Source: Actinoplanes sp. NBC_00393 (GTDB taxonomy: Bacteria; Actinomycetota; Actinomycetes; Mycobacteriales; Micromonosporaceae). From it: DNA of 64,000 nucleotides. A program made the position numbers and the translations under genes. The notes beneath the pieces were generated by a model, which saw only the letters and a program-made list of their open reading frames with translations, ran no database searches and was not told the DNA's origin. The DNA lies in NCBI RefSeq assembly GCF_036053395.1, contig NZ_CP107942.1:9394001-9458000 (forward strand), in the 5' to 3' direction. Positions 9,520-17,984 of the stretch are shown piece by piece. Within the stretch, counting starts at the first letter, position 1; the number at the start of each line of letters is the position of its first letter.

Positions 9520-9996
9520 ATGCCACGCGAACAGGGGCGAAAGCTCGTTGCCTCCAACCGCAAGGCTCGCCACGACTACACCATCCTCGATACCTTCGAG
9601 GCCGGGATGGTGCTCACCGGCACCGAGGTGAAATCGCTGCGTGCCGGTCGCGCCTCGCTGGTCGACGCCTTCGGCCACGAGAAGAACGGCGAGATCTACC
9701 TCCACGGCATGCACATCCCGGAGTACTCGCAGGGAACGTGGACCAACCACGAGCCGCGCCGGGTGCGCAAGCTCCTGCTGCACCGCGAAGAGATCCACAA
9801 GATGGTGGGCAAGCTGCGCGACGACGGCGTCACCCTGGTGCCGCTCTCGGTCTATTTCGAGAACGGGTACGCGAAGGTCGAGCTCGGCGTCGCCAAGGGC
9901 AAGAAGGCGTACGACAAGCGTCAGGATCTGGCCAGCCGGGATGCGCAGCGGGAGATCAACCGGGCGCTGGGCCGCCGTGCCAAGGGACGTGACTGA
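9520..9996 (+). CDS. smpB: SsrA-binding protein SmpB
   Basis: A 158-residue RNA-binding protein that carries tmRNA into stalled ribosomes for trans-translation. It has the family signatures [18 protein letters not shown] near the N-terminus, [14 protein letters not shown], and a basic C-terminal tail ending RAKGRD. Its partner RNA ssrA lies about 0.8 kb downstream. TAGTCT at 9507-9512, 7 nt before the ATG, predicts a leaderless message. Confidence 0.96.
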   Translation: MPREQGRKLVASNRKARHDYTILDTFEAGMVLTGTEVKSLRAGRASLVDAFGHEKNGEIYLHGMHIPEYSQGTWTNHEPRRVRKLLLHREEIHKMVGKLRDDGVTLVPLSVYFENGYAKVELGVAKGKKAYDKRQDLASRDAQREINRALGRRAKGRD

Positions 9997-10050
9997 CGGG
10001 TATTCTGCCCGTCCGTCTGCTCCGCCTCTCCGTCCTTTCATTCGCGTCGC

Positions 10051-10092
10051 GTCGGTCCGTCCTGCCTTTGAGTCGGTCCGTCCTGCCTTTGA
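10051..10092 (+). repeat. Perfect 21-bp tandem duplication
   Basis: Two identical 21-bp units (10051-10071 and 10072-10092), each beginning GTCGGTCCGTCC, lie between smpB and the start of the CBM2-like gene. The unit length is a multiple of three, so slippage would not shift a frame. It ends just before the ribosome binding site of the next gene. Confidence 0.85.
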
Positions 10093-10105
10093 GGAGACCC
10101 GGTCG

Positions 10106-10780
10106 TTGTCCAAGCACTCCGCCCGTCAGTTCACCACGGCACGCCTCGTCCTCAGCTCCGCCGCAGCGATCCTGGTTCTCCTCGTCGGCTGGATCGCGTT
10201 CCGCGCCGGCGGCCCGGCCGCCGCTGACGAACCGCTGATCGTCCAACCGTCGGCGAACCTCCAAGCCCTCGACGCCTCACTGCCGCCCGTGGTCGAAGCC
10301 ACCACCGTCCCGTCGCCCGCGGCCTCACCGTCTGTTTCGCCGTCACCGTCGGCTCGCTCGGCGTCTCCTTCGCCCTCACCGTCGGCCTCCCGCAAGCCCA
10401 AGAAGTCGCCGCAGCCCTCAATCAGCCCGTCCAAGGCCGCGCCGTCGCCGGCCCCATCGCCGGCCGGCGGTCTGGAGGTCACCTACTCCAACAGCGCCTC
10501 CTGGCGGGACGGTTTCATCGCCGCGGTCCGCGTCGTCAACAACGGCTCGACCGCGCGGGACTTCACCATCACGATCAGCTATCCGTCCGGCACCGACCTG
10601 CGCATCCGCGGCGACTGGAACGGCACGGCCGGCGCCGACGACAACCGGGTCACCCTGCGCGGCAACTCCCTGGCACCGGGCGCATCCATCAACACCGGTT
10701 TCCAGGCCGCCAAGGACGACGACGACAGTTCCCGCCCCTCCGGCTGTACCGTGGTGGGCGGCACCTGCACGGTGAGCTAA
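10106..10780 (+). CDS. Membrane-anchored protein with CBM2-like domain
   Basis: A 224-residue extracytoplasmic protein: short basic N-terminus, hydrophobic anchor at about 15-35, a Pro/Ser/Lys-rich linker at about 60-115, and a C-terminal beta domain at about 118-224 with SASWRDGFIAAVRVVNNG and GDWNGT, resembling family 2 carbohydrate-binding modules (cellulose or chitin binding). No catalytic domain is present. The start is probably TTG 10106, because GAGGAG precedes it by 9 nt and no better start opens the anchor. Two Cys near the end may form a disulfide. Its role is unknown. Confidence 0.7.
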   Translation: MSKHSARQFTTARLVLSSAAAILVLLVGWIAFRAGGPAAADEPLIVQPSANLQALDASLPPVVEATTVPSPAASPSVSPSPSARSASPSPSPSASRKPKKSPQPSISPSKAAPSPAPSPAGGLEVTYSNSASWRDGFIAAVRVVNNGSTARDFTITISYPSGTDLRIRGDWNGTAGADDNRVTLRGNSLAPGASINTGFQAAKDDDDSSRPSGCTVVGGTCTVS

Positions 10781-10806
10781 GATTGTCGGGCTGTAGCAAC
10801 AAACCA

Positions 10807-11181
10807 GGGGGTGACTGGTTTCGACTTCGTAGGTGGAGACAGGGGAAGCGAGCCGAGGAAGCCGACGTCGTCTCGAGAATCGGTCGTCGGAAACTTATAA
10901 GCGCCAAGGATAACTCCCGCGCTGACTTCGCTCTTGCCGCCTGAGGTAAGTAGCAAGTCTGTCGACCCGGGGTCGCCTTCGACCCGGTCTGTCGGCATCA
11001 GCTAGAAGGCTGGCCAACCGGTTCTAGTCGTGAGGACCGTGCGGCGAGATCAAACACGACTGGGCCTGTCATACCAACTCGCTCACGTGATTGGTAGGGC
11101 CGAGTAGAGGCACAGTGAGCTGCGCTCGGAGAAGCCCTGACAAAGCAACGAAGGACCCGGGTTCGATTCCCGGCACCTCCA
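10807..11181 (+). ncRNA. ssrA: Transfer-messenger RNA
   Basis: The 5' GGGGGTGACTGGTTTCGAC and 3' GGTTCGATTCCCGGCACCTCC-type tRNA-like half pair in the acceptor stem, including the G3:U70 pair needed for alanine charging. The tag reading frame is 10903-10944 and encodes AKDNSRADFALAA followed by TGA. It rescues stalled ribosomes with SmpB and marks the product for proteolysis. Discriminator A is at 11181 and CCA is not encoded. The last bases are set by pairing and could be off by one or two. Confidence 0.95.
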
Positions 11182-11191
11182 CGAGAGGGTC

Positions 11192-11225
11192 AGAGCGGCG
11201 CCGCCCGATGGGGCGGCGCCGCTCT
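11192..11225 (+). terminator. Terminator of ssrA
   Basis: A perfect 15-bp GC-rich stem with GATG loop, followed by CGTTTT. It lies 10 nt after the tmRNA end and also just before the 3' end of the convergent gene at 11231, so it may act both ways. Confidence 0.9.
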
Positions 11226-11230
11226 CGTTT

Positions 11231-11944
11231 TCAGGCCGCGATGCAGCCGGAGAGGGTCCAGTCGGGGCGGCGGTAGGAGGCCGCCTGGCCCGCATGTCCC
11301 CGGATGGTGACGCCGGAGAGGGCTTCGGGGATCACATCGGCCTCGTCGGGCGCCTTGACGTACACGCCGATCTGGTCGTCGGGCGACTTGTTGAGCACCT
11401 CGACCACGACTTCGCTGGGCTCCTCGTCCAGGGACAGCGTCTCCTTGATCAGACCCTCGGGGCGTAGGGGTATGGGAAAGCCTGCGGAGACGTCGTAGGA
11501 GCAGGTCTCGTTCGTGCCCAGGGGCGGCCGGCCGGGCGGGTGGGCAGCCGCTACAGTCAGGCCGCCCATCACGAAGAGACAGACAGCGGCCAGAGACAGG
11601 GCTATCGGATTCGGGATCCGGCGGCTCGGCGGAGTGTTCCGGTGCCAGTGGTTGACCGCGAGCCAGACCAGGAAGATCATCCCGAGGACGTCCACCAGGC
11701 CGGCCGTGGCCTGCAGGAGCGTGTCGAAGAAGTTGGTGTAGAAACCGGCTACCCCGACGACATAACCGCTGACGATGGCGAAGGAGAAGCGCGCCGCACG
11801 GGTCCGGGGCGGCGACGGCTGTGGGTCCTGCTCGGTGGTGGAGCCGCGCAGCGATGCCAGCAAGGAGTCCAGGCTCAGGTGGATCAGCCGCGGTTCGGCG
11901 GGCGCCCGACGCTCCTCGTTCGCGTCGGTGGTCGGGTCACTCAT
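11231..11944 (-). CDS. Membrane protein of unknown function
   Basis: About 237 residues: a charged N-terminal region (1-65), two membrane helices at about 70-115, another at about 128-150, and an extracytoplasmic C-terminal part with a single Cys pair candidate (ETCSYDV and LSGCIAA). No family is recognised. ATG 11944 starts MSDPTTDANEERR; the upstream extension is only the mirror of the NB-ARC gene. It is divergent from that gene with 91 bp between starts. Confidence 0.65.
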   Translation of the reverse strand: MSDPTTDANEERRAPAEPRLIHLSLDSLLASLRGSTTEQDPQPSPPRTRAARFSFAIVSGYVVGVAGFYTNFFDTLLQATAGLVDVLGMIFLVWLAVNHWHRNTPPSRRIPNPIALSLAAVCLFVMGGLTVAAAHPPGRPPLGTNETCSYDVSAGFPIPLRPEGLIKETLSLDEEPSEVVVEVLNKSPDDQIGVYVKAPDEADVIPEALSGVTIRGHAGQAASYRRPDWTLSGCIAA

Positions 11945-12035
11945 CACTCGAGGGTCGGGCGGCCGCGGGGTGGGCCGGTAGGGAGCGGCTGTCCTGTCTG
12001 TCCCGGCCCACGCGGGACAACAGCTACGTTTGACT

Positions 12036-14348
12036 ATGGCCGAGCCCGAGGACATCAGCGGCAAGGACGAGCTGCGGCTTGCGGTGCTGCGGCTGGCCGA
12101 GCACCGCGAGAGCATCCGGGCGGTGGCCAGCGAGGCCCACCTCGGCAAGACGACCATCGACGAGCTTGCCGTCGCCCGCCGCGGTGCACCGGTGATCGTC
12201 TGTGTGACCGGCATGGGCGGACTCGGCAAGACGGAGCTGGTGGTGCAGTGGGCCGACACCGCCGCCGACCGTTTCCCCGACGGCTGCGTGTTCATGGACC
12301 TCCGGGGCTTCGACCACAAACCGCCGGTCAGGCGCACCGATGCCCTGCTGGCCCTGATCCACGAGCTGGGCGGCGGGGCGGAGGTGCCGCGCAAGCGCCG
12401 CAACCGGGAAGCCCGCTACCGCACCCTCGTCACCGGCCGGCAGCTGCTGCTGATCTTCGACAATGTTCGCGACGCCCGGCACGTACAGTCGCTGATTCCC
12501 CCGACGGACTCCTGCGTCACCGTGATCACCAGCCGCGACGACCTCACGGCGCTGCACGCGCTGCACGGCGTACGCCGGATCGCGCTCGAGCCGCTGCACC
12601 CGGAGGCGGCCCGCGAACTCTTCGGTGAGATGGCCGGCATCGACGTCGCGACCGCCCCACCGCTGGTCAACGACCTCGTCGACGGCTGTGGCGGCCATCC
12701 GCTCGCGCTACGCCTGGCCGGTGGGCTGGCCGCGGGCCGCAACCGACGCCAGGTGGAAGGCCTCCTCCGCGACCTGGGGCAGGACGGCGGGCCGCTGCGG
12801 ATCCTGCGGGCCGGCACCGGACGGGCCGATCTGAGCGACGTCTTCACATGGAGTTACCGATCCCTCGACGGCCCGCCCCGCCCGAGCGTTCCGACTGCTC
12901 GCAGCCCATCCGGGGCGCGCCTTCGACGCGGACGACGTGGCCGCGCTGACCGGCGCGAGCGTCGCGCAGGGTCGTGACTGGCTCGAGGATCTGCGGCACG
13001 CCAACCTCGTTCAGGACGGCGACGGTGTCTACGCCATGCACGATCTGTTGCGGGAGTACGCCCGGCGGATCGCCGCACCGGACGAGCAGACGGAGGCCTT
13101 CAACCGGCTGCTGGATCACTACCTGGACCGGGTCCGGGCGGCCCGATCGGTCCGGTACCCGGGCCGGGGCGGCGACCCGGGTGGGCCGCCGGCGTTCACC
13201 GATGCGCAGGCAGCCCGCGACTGGCTCGACCACGAGCGGGTCAACCTGGTGGCGGCCGTCGCCGAGGCCGCTCGGATCGGTGACGCGGCGCACGCGTGCG
13301 CGCTCGCTGACGCTCTCTGGCTCTACCTCCATGAAGGCGGTCACTTCCTGGCCGCGACCGTGGTGCATCGTCACGCGGCTGACGTCGCCGGGCGTACCGA
13401 TGATCGGTTGGAACGTTCGGTTGCGCTGGACCATCTCGGTATCGCATATCAGCTCGTCGGCGACTATCCGAGTGGGCTGCGGTGCCTGACCGAGGCGCTT
13501 GACCTGCACCGGGCGGAGCGCGACCGGCAGGCGGAGGGCCGCACGTGGAGCCATCTCGGCGCGCTGGAGGCGCGGCGTGGCAACTACTCGGCGGCGGTCA
13601 AGAATCTGGAGACCGCGGTGGCGATCGCCGACGAGGTGGACGATGCGATCGGCGCCGGCAACGCGGTGAACAGGCACTGCCGATGCTGGATCGCGCGATC
13701 GCGATGGCCGAGCAGTCCGGGAACGCGGCGACGCTGGCCATCGCGCTGAACAACCGCAGCCTCGTGCTCCAGCGCCTGAGCCGGTACGACGAAGCACACC
13801 GGGACGTCCTCGCCGCCCGAGAGGTGAACGACGCCAACGGATCCCTCGGCATCACGGCAGACATCCTGGACACGCTGGGCGCGCTACTGGTCCGGACGGG
13901 TGACCTCGAGGCGGCGGAGGAACAACTCCAAGCGGCGCTGACCATCCATCGGGACCCCGATGTCCACAACCGGGCCGCGGCCGGACTGACCCTCCACCAC
14001 CTGGGTGAACTCCGGTCGGCTCAGGACCGGCCCGAAGAGGCGCTGCAGTTGTACCAAGAGGCCCGGACAATCGCCGAGGAGGTCGGCGAGCCGGACCTGG
14101 CGACCATGGCCCGCCTCGCCGCCGGCCAGGCGCTCTGCGCACTGGACCGGTGGGCGGAGGCAACCGAGGAGTACGCCGCAGCGCACACTTTGGCGTCGCA
14201 GACCGGCAACCGTCGCGACGAGGCCGCCGCGCTGACCGGATCGGGGCGCATCGCGGCGCACAACGGCGACGAGACGACCGCCCGGCAGTGCCGGGAGCAG
14301 GCTCTCGGGATCCTCCGCGAGATCAGGGAAGGTCCAGCGGGAGCTTGA
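12036..14348 (+). pseudogene. NB-ARC/TPR (STAND ATPase) regulator broken by two frameshifts
   Basis: The N-terminal part has the NB-ARC ATPase: Walker A TGMGGLGKTEL, kinase-2 LLLIFDNVRD, VITSRDDL and GGHPLALRLAG. This frame ends in nonsense after SDVFTWSYRSLDGP near 12875. The protein continues in another frame (FRLLAAHPGRAFDADDVAAL, then MHDLLREYARRIA) until about 13668, and then in a third frame with TPR repeats to 14348. Both breaks sit inside recognisable domain sequence, so this looks like one decayed (or misread) gene. TACGTT 5 nt before ATG 12036 suggests a leaderless promoter. The stop overlaps the convergent mtnP by 26 bp. Confidence 0.75.
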
Positions 14349-15129
14349 TGCCTGCCAGGGCGTCCTTGCAGGCGCACGAACGGTCGGTGGGAAGCTTCGC
14401 CACCGCGTCCAGCAGGACGCCCCGGAGCCGTTCGGTGTTGTCGGCGAAGACCTTGAAGACCTCCTCCTGGGTGACGCCGTGGTCGCCTTCCACACCGGCG
14501 TCGAGGTCGGTCACCAGGGCGATCGCGGTGTAGCAGAGAGCGAGCTCGCGGGCCAGGACAGCCTCGGGATGGCCGGTCATGTTGACGATCGCGCCGCCGA
14601 TGCTGGTGAACCAGCGCGACTCGGCCCGGGTCGAGAACCGCGGACCCTCCACAACGACCATCGTGCCGCCGTCCACCGGGTTCACCTGGGCGGCGGAATT
14701 CAGCACCGTCCTCCGGCCGACCGGGCAGTAGGGGTCGGCGAACGAGACGTGGACGGCGCCGGAGTCGTAATAGGTCTGCTCGCGGCCGCTGGTCCGGTCG
14801 ATCAGCTGGTCGGGGACCACGAACGTGCCGGGGCCGAGCTCGGGGCGCAGGCCGCCGACGGCGCAGGGGGCGAGGATCTGGCGTACTCCCAGCGAGCGCA
14901 ACGCCCACAGGTTGGCACGGTAGGGGATCCTGTGCGGCGGAAAGCGGTGATCGCGCCCGTGCCGGGGGAGGAACGCCACCCGGCGGCCACCCACGTCCGC
15001 GACGGTGATCTTGTCCGAGGGGGCGCCGTAGGGGGTGCTTACCTCGACTTCCGTGGCATGGTCGAGAAGCGCATACAGCCCCGAGCCGCCGATGACGCCG
15101 ATCTCTGCTGCCGTAGGTGGCGGGTTCAT
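14323..15129 (-). CDS. mtnP: S-methyl-5'-thioadenosine phosphorylase
   Basis: A 268-residue phosphorylase that splits methylthioadenosine into adenine and methylthioribose-1-phosphate in methionine salvage. Motifs: phosphate loop IGVIGGSGLY, PRHGRDHRFPPHRIPYRAN, GPRFSTRAES, and MTGHPEAVLARE. VTDLDAG carries the Asp pair that favours 6-amino purines, separating it from purine nucleoside phosphorylases, which have Asn. TAAGGT 6 nt before the ATG suggests a leaderless message. It is the last host gene before the prophage. Confidence 0.9.
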   Translation of the reverse strand: MNPPPTAAEIGVIGGSGLYALLDHATEVEVSTPYGAPSDKITVADVGGRRVAFLPRHGRDHRFPPHRIPYRANLWALRSLGVRQILAPCAVGGLRPELGPGTFVVPDQLIDRTSGREQTYYDSGAVHVSFADPYCPVGRRTVLNSAAQVNPVDGGTMVVVEGPRFSTRAESRWFTSIGGAIVNMTGHPEAVLARELALCYTAIALVTDLDAGVEGDHGVTQEEVFKVFADNTERLRGVLLDAVAKLPTDRSCACKDALAGIKLPLDLP

Positions 15130-15156
15130 GTCCAGACCTTATCCGTGGCCGGAAAC

Positions 15157-15180
15157 GCAAGCTAATGTGCGTTAGCTTGC
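15157..15180. other. Inverted repeat at the left prophage boundary (candidate attL or terminator)
   Basis: GCAAGCTAA and TTAGCTTGC form a perfect 9-bp inverted repeat around TGTGCG, overlapping the stop of the repressor gene and lying between it and mtnP. The internal TAATGTGCG (15163-15171) recurs at 54773-54781, just beyond the integrase. That could mark the att core, but nine bases can match by chance. A terminator role for the repressor gene is also possible. Confidence 0.35.
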
Positions 15181-15491
15181 GGCCCGGTCTCCCCGTGTGG
15201 CTTCCGGGGGGCCGGCCGCGACGACCCGGCCATCAGCCAGAGGTAGTCGGCACCGGTGCGCTGGGCGATCTTCTCGCACACCTCGGTGTACCGGCGCGGC
15301 ATTGCGCCGGCTTCCCAGCTGGCCCACGAGGCCGCTGGTACGCCGCATTCCTTGGCGGCTTCCTTGATGTTCCACCGCATCCGCTGCCGGACGAGGGCGA
15401 GCCTGGCTCCGAACTCGCTGTCATCCATGGTCCAGCCGATGCTTGTGGGTTCCTCGTTCGCGGGCGAGGAGTGCCCGTGCGGGGCTGTCAT
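15162..15491 (-). CDS. Prophage repressor-like XRE-type HTH protein
   Basis: A 109-residue protein. Residues 20-85 hold an HTH of the lambda Cro/CI type (SEFGARLALVRQRMRWNIKE, then CGVPAASWASWEAGAMPR), and the tail is Pro-rich. It is transcribed leftward and divergently from the HTH gene at 15606, the normal arrangement for a lysogeny switch. ATG 15491 is chosen because TAAGCT lies 7 nt upstream with TTGTGA 16 bp further, i.e. a leaderless promoter. A shorter start at 15428 is possible. It lacks the C-terminal autocleavage domain of SOS-inducible CI proteins, so induction must work differently. Confidence 0.75.
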   Translation of the reverse strand: MTAPHGHSSPANEEPTSIGWTMDDSEFGARLALVRQRMRWNIKEAAKECGVPAASWASWEAGAMPRRYTEVCEKIAQRTGADYLWLMAGSSRPAPRKPHGETGPQANAH

Positions 15492-15498
15492 GAGGGAC

Positions 15499-15618
15499 AG
15501 CTTACGGGGCACAGCGCAGATCACAAGGGATAGCACAGAAATCTGACACAGAGGCCATGAACCTGTGCTTGACACAGGTTCTCGGTCAAGCGTAGGTTCC
15601 TGTCCATGACACAGGTTC
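15499..15618. promoter_or_regulatory. Divergent lysogeny control region with repeated operators
   Basis: Leftward promoter: TTGTGA (15526-15521) and TAAGCT (15504-15499). Rightward promoter: TTGACA (15569-15574), 18 bp, TAGGTT (15593-15598), then ATG 15606. TGACACAGGTTC occurs exactly twice (15570-15581 and 15607-15618), with a weaker copy TGACACAG at 15544. AACCTGTG and CACAGGTT make a perfect inverted repeat (15560-15580) over the rightward -35. Binding there would shut the rightward promoter. These are likely operator sites for the repressor. Confidence 0.75.
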
Positions 15619-15815
15619 CCGAGCAAAGAGCAGATGAGGAAGCGCCTCGCCTGCTCACCGCGAGCCAGGTCGCCGAGGCACTCGAAGTGAGTTCGGAGAC
15701 CGTCCTGGCCTGGGCTCGCGCCGACAAGATCCCCTGCATCACACTGCCGTCCGGTCAGCGCCGCTTCCGGCGCGAGGTCGTCGACGCGATCCTCGCCGGC
15801 GGAGCTGCGGCGTGA
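15606..15815 (+). CDS. Small excisionase/MerR-type HTH protein (first gene of the rightward operon)
   Basis: A 69-residue protein with LLTASQVAEALEVSSETVLA and RRFRREVVDAIL, a winged-helix DNA-binding domain of the HTH_17 type. As the first gene expressed from the rightward promoter it may act as a Cro-like antirepressor or early regulator. The start codon itself overlaps an operator copy. The message is leaderless (TAGGTT 7 nt upstream). Confidence 0.75.
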   Translation: MTQVPEQRADEEAPRLLTASQVAEALEVSSETVLAWARADKIPCITLPSGQRRFRREVVDAILAGGAAA

Positions 15816-16111
15816 CCGTCATCGACCTGTTCCCCACAGCCTGGCGCAGGACCTGGGGGGAGATCGAGCGCGTCTGCGAGCACCTGGACGAGGTCGGCCT
15901 GGAGCCGTTCTCGGTTCAGACGGTTTGCGACGTCATCGACGGTCCCCGACTCCGCGGGCATGGCCGGGCGTTCAAGCAGGTCGTGCGCTCGTACATGGCT
16001 CTCGGCTGGGTTGAGCGAATCACTCCTGTTAGCCGTGTCCCCCGCCCGGTCTTCTACCGGGTTCTTCCGCACGCCGCCTCACCGTGTGCCGGGACCGGAA
16101 GCACTGCGTGA
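15812..16111 (+). CDS. Unknown phage protein, possible winged helix
   Basis: A 99-residue protein of unknown function, starting at GTG overlapping the previous stop (GTGA). The middle part (FSVQTVCDVIDGPRLRGHGR, then YMALGWVERIT) looks like a small helical or winged-helix fold that could bind DNA, which is inference. It is part of the early operon. Confidence 0.6.
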   Translation: MTVIDLFPTAWRRTWGEIERVCEHLDEVGLEPFSVQTVCDVIDGPRLRGHGRAFKQVVRSYMALGWVERITPVSRVPRPVFYRVLPHAASPCAGTGSTA

Positions 16112-16254
16112 GTAAGCCGCCGAAGCCTCCGCCGCGGCCTGGCCCTGGCCCGAAGCCGCAGGCCCCGACGCATCCCGCCCCGACTGGTCCGCCGTCGCGG
16201 CGCAGGCCGTGGTGGTGGCCGGGCCTGAATCCGGCCGGCCCGACCTCCTCCTGA
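16108..16254 (+). CDS. Very short Pro-rich protein
   Basis: 48 residues, about one-third Pro, with a Trp triplet (RRPWWWPG) near the end. GTG start overlaps the previous stop by 4 bp (GTGA), which is the main evidence that it is translated. No function can be proposed. Confidence 0.45.
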   Translation: MSKPPKPPPRPGPGPKPQAPTHPAPTGPPSRRRPWWWPGLNPAGPTSS

Positions 16255-16335
16255 CATAGAGCGCGCCACCCAGGTCTGCATCCCGGGCGGCGCGCGGATC
16301 ACCGGATCAACCCACCGACCAAGGAAGGCCATCCG

Positions 16336-17583
16336 ATGACTGCACCGAACGTACCCGACCGCGAGACCAAGCGAGCCGACGAGCTGAAGCCCGGCGACTG
16401 GCTCGCCGCCATGCAGATCGCCGACGACGGCGACCAGCCGTCCGAGGTGCTCAACACCTTCCCGTACACCGACGACCAGGGCCCGGCTGTCCTGCTGGTC
16501 TGGCGCGCTCAGGACGGGGTGCCGCGCAGCATCCCGGCCGACGCCCACGCGCCGTACGAGCTGGCCACGCAGACCGATCTGGACGAGGTGCGGGAGCAGG
16601 CCGAACGGGCCAAGTTGATCGCCGAGCGGGCTGAGCAGATCGCTGGGCTGCGCGCGTTCGTCGACTTCCTCGACCGGAACTCGTGGGCGCCGATGCCGAC
16701 TATGGCCATGCAGACGAGCCCGAACCCGACCGGCGATGTGTGGAACTCGGGGCCGGAAGGATACGCCGAGGTGCACCGTGTGGCTGACGCCCTGGGCGAG
16801 AAGGCCGACGAGCGGCTCGATGACCGTACGCAGGTGTCCCGCATGTTCGGCCCGGTCGAGTACAAGGTGATCGCGTGGCACCGCGACGAGGGTCGTCCGG
16901 GTGCGAAGCCGGCCGAGCCGGAGGGCCTGGACTTCCAGCGTGAGGCCGACCCGGCGGATGAGCTGCCGGTCGCTGGCCGGCGGCGGCCGCCGCACCTGGA
17001 GGACGGCCGCAACCCGGGCGTCGCGATCGACGCGGCCGAGCTGGTCGACGAGGCCCTGGCCGCGCCGGAGCACCACCAGGTGCGCGGCTGGAAGGACGAC
17101 GAGTTCGGCACGGCCGGTGTGGAGTGCGCGTGCGGCACCACCTACGACAACTTCTCCACGCTCGCCGAGGCGGTGGCCGAGTTGGAGCGGCACATCGAGG
17201 CCGCGAACGCCGAGAAGCCGGCCGAGCCGGTGGTCCGCTACTACTCCTTCGGATCCGGCCAGACCGACCCGGTGACCGGCCAGGACCTGTACGGCTTCTA
17301 CGTCACCGTGACCGCACCGACGCTCGACGCCTGCGCGTCGACGATGTTCGCCAGCCGCTTCGGCAACGGGTTCTGCGCCGAGTACGGGCCGGACAGCGAG
17401 GTCTGGCAGGAGTACTCGCCGCAGTGGACCGAGCTGGAGCGGATCACCGTGACCGCCAGCGACTCCGGGCACTTGTCGCCGCCGTCGACGACCGCTCCGA
17501 TCGGCGGCCGGTGCTACCTCGACCCGGACGGCCTGTGCACCACGCACAAGGCCTTCCACGAGTCGGTCAGCGAGTCCTGCTGA
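16336..17583 (+). CDS. Unknown phage protein, 415 aa
   Basis: A soluble protein of unknown function. It opens with a short domain (ADELKPGDWLAAMQ), has a charged helix at about 80-105, a linker rich in Pro and acidic residues, a small Cys-containing motif ECACGTTYDNF followed by a helix (AEAVAELERHI), and a C-terminal GRCYLDPDGLCTTH with two Cys. It looks like several small modules joined together. Start ATG follows AAGGAAGG. It sits between regulatory and recombination genes. Confidence 0.65.
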   Translation: MTAPNVPDRETKRADELKPGDWLAAMQIADDGDQPSEVLNTFPYTDDQGPAVLLVWRAQDGVPRSIPADAHAPYELATQTDLDEVREQAERAKLIAERAEQIAGLRAFVDFLDRNSWAPMPTMAMQTSPNPTGDVWNSGPEGYAEVHRVADALGEKADERLDDRTQVSRMFGPVEYKVIAWHRDEGRPGAKPAEPEGLDFQREADPADELPVAGRRRPPHLEDGRNPGVAIDAAELVDEALAAPEHHQVRGWKDDEFGTAGVECACGTTYDNFSTLAEAVAELERHIEAANAEKPAEPVVRYYSFGSGQTDPVTGQDLYGFYVTVTAPTLDACASTMFASRFGNGFCAEYGPDSEVWQEYSPQWTELERITVTASDSGHLSPPSTTAPIGGRCYLDPDGLCTTHKAFHESVSESC

Positions 17584-17837
17584 TGCCGCCGACCGTGGCG
17601 CTCGAACCGCCGCTGCCGCTCACCCCGCCGGTCAGCCGGTGCCAGTTCCCCGAGCTGGTCGTCGAGGTCATCCCGCTCCGGATGCGCCAGCACCGGCCGA
17701 TCGAGCCGTGCTTCGTGACGGCGATCCGGCGGGTGACGGTCGGCCTGGCCACCCAGGCGGATGTCTGCCTGTGGCACTCGCTGGTCGCCCGGGAGCGCCT
17801 GGGCGCGCACCTGGTGCGCGATCTCGTCTCGACGTGA
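17583..17837 (+). CDS. Unknown phage protein, 84 aa
   Basis: ATG overlaps the preceding stop (TGATG). The protein begins Pro-rich and continues with PLRMRQHRPIEPCFVTAIRR and a helical end. No family is recognised. Confidence 0.5.
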   Translation: MPPTVALEPPLPLTPPVSRCQFPELVVEVIPLRMRQHRPIEPCFVTAIRRVTVGLATQADVCLWHSLVARERLGAHLVRDLVST

Positions 17838-17912
17838 TGCGTGCGGCGCGGTGGTTTGCCCCCGGCCGCGCCGCAGTTCGAGCCCGGTTGTGCGGTCGGG
17901 CTCGGACACCTC

Positions 17913-17947
17913 GGCCCGGGGAGCGGCGGAGACCCGCTCCCCGGGCC
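17913..17947 (+). terminator. Strong hairpin inside the early operon
   Basis: A perfect 14-bp stem (GGCCCGGGGAGCGG and its complement) with a 7-nt loop, no T-run, in the 147-bp gap before the gene at 17985. It may attenuate transcription. The following CCACCCAG..CTG motif also appears in the gap before the gene at 16336, next to another GC-rich hairpin. Confidence 0.55.
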
Positions 17948-17984
17948 ACCCAGACCTGATTCGACCTGCACGAAGGACATAGCG

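Noticed and set aside
10807..11181. tmRNA 3' end as the prophage attachment site
   Set aside because: No copy of its 3' end occurs near the integrase, and host-type genes (membrane protein, NB-ARC, mtnP) lie between it and the first phage gene.
12860..13680. Programmed frameshifting in the NB-ARC gene
   Set aside because: No slippery heptamer at either break, two separate shifts are needed, and the second break seems to have lost sequence; decay or error is simpler.
14323..15129. Purine nucleoside phosphorylase
   Set aside because: The VTDLDAG motif has the Asp pair of methylthioadenosine phosphorylases rather than the Asn of nucleoside phosphorylases acting on 6-oxopurines.
16054..17559. 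Long leftward open frame opposite the 415-aa phage gene
   Set aside because: It mirrors the codon pattern of the real rightward gene, as GC-rich genes often do; composition is Arg/Val/Leu-rich nonsense, and no start site fits. The same holds for other long antisense frames (e.g. 4698-6293, 6506-8182, 36752-38560, 42598-44745).
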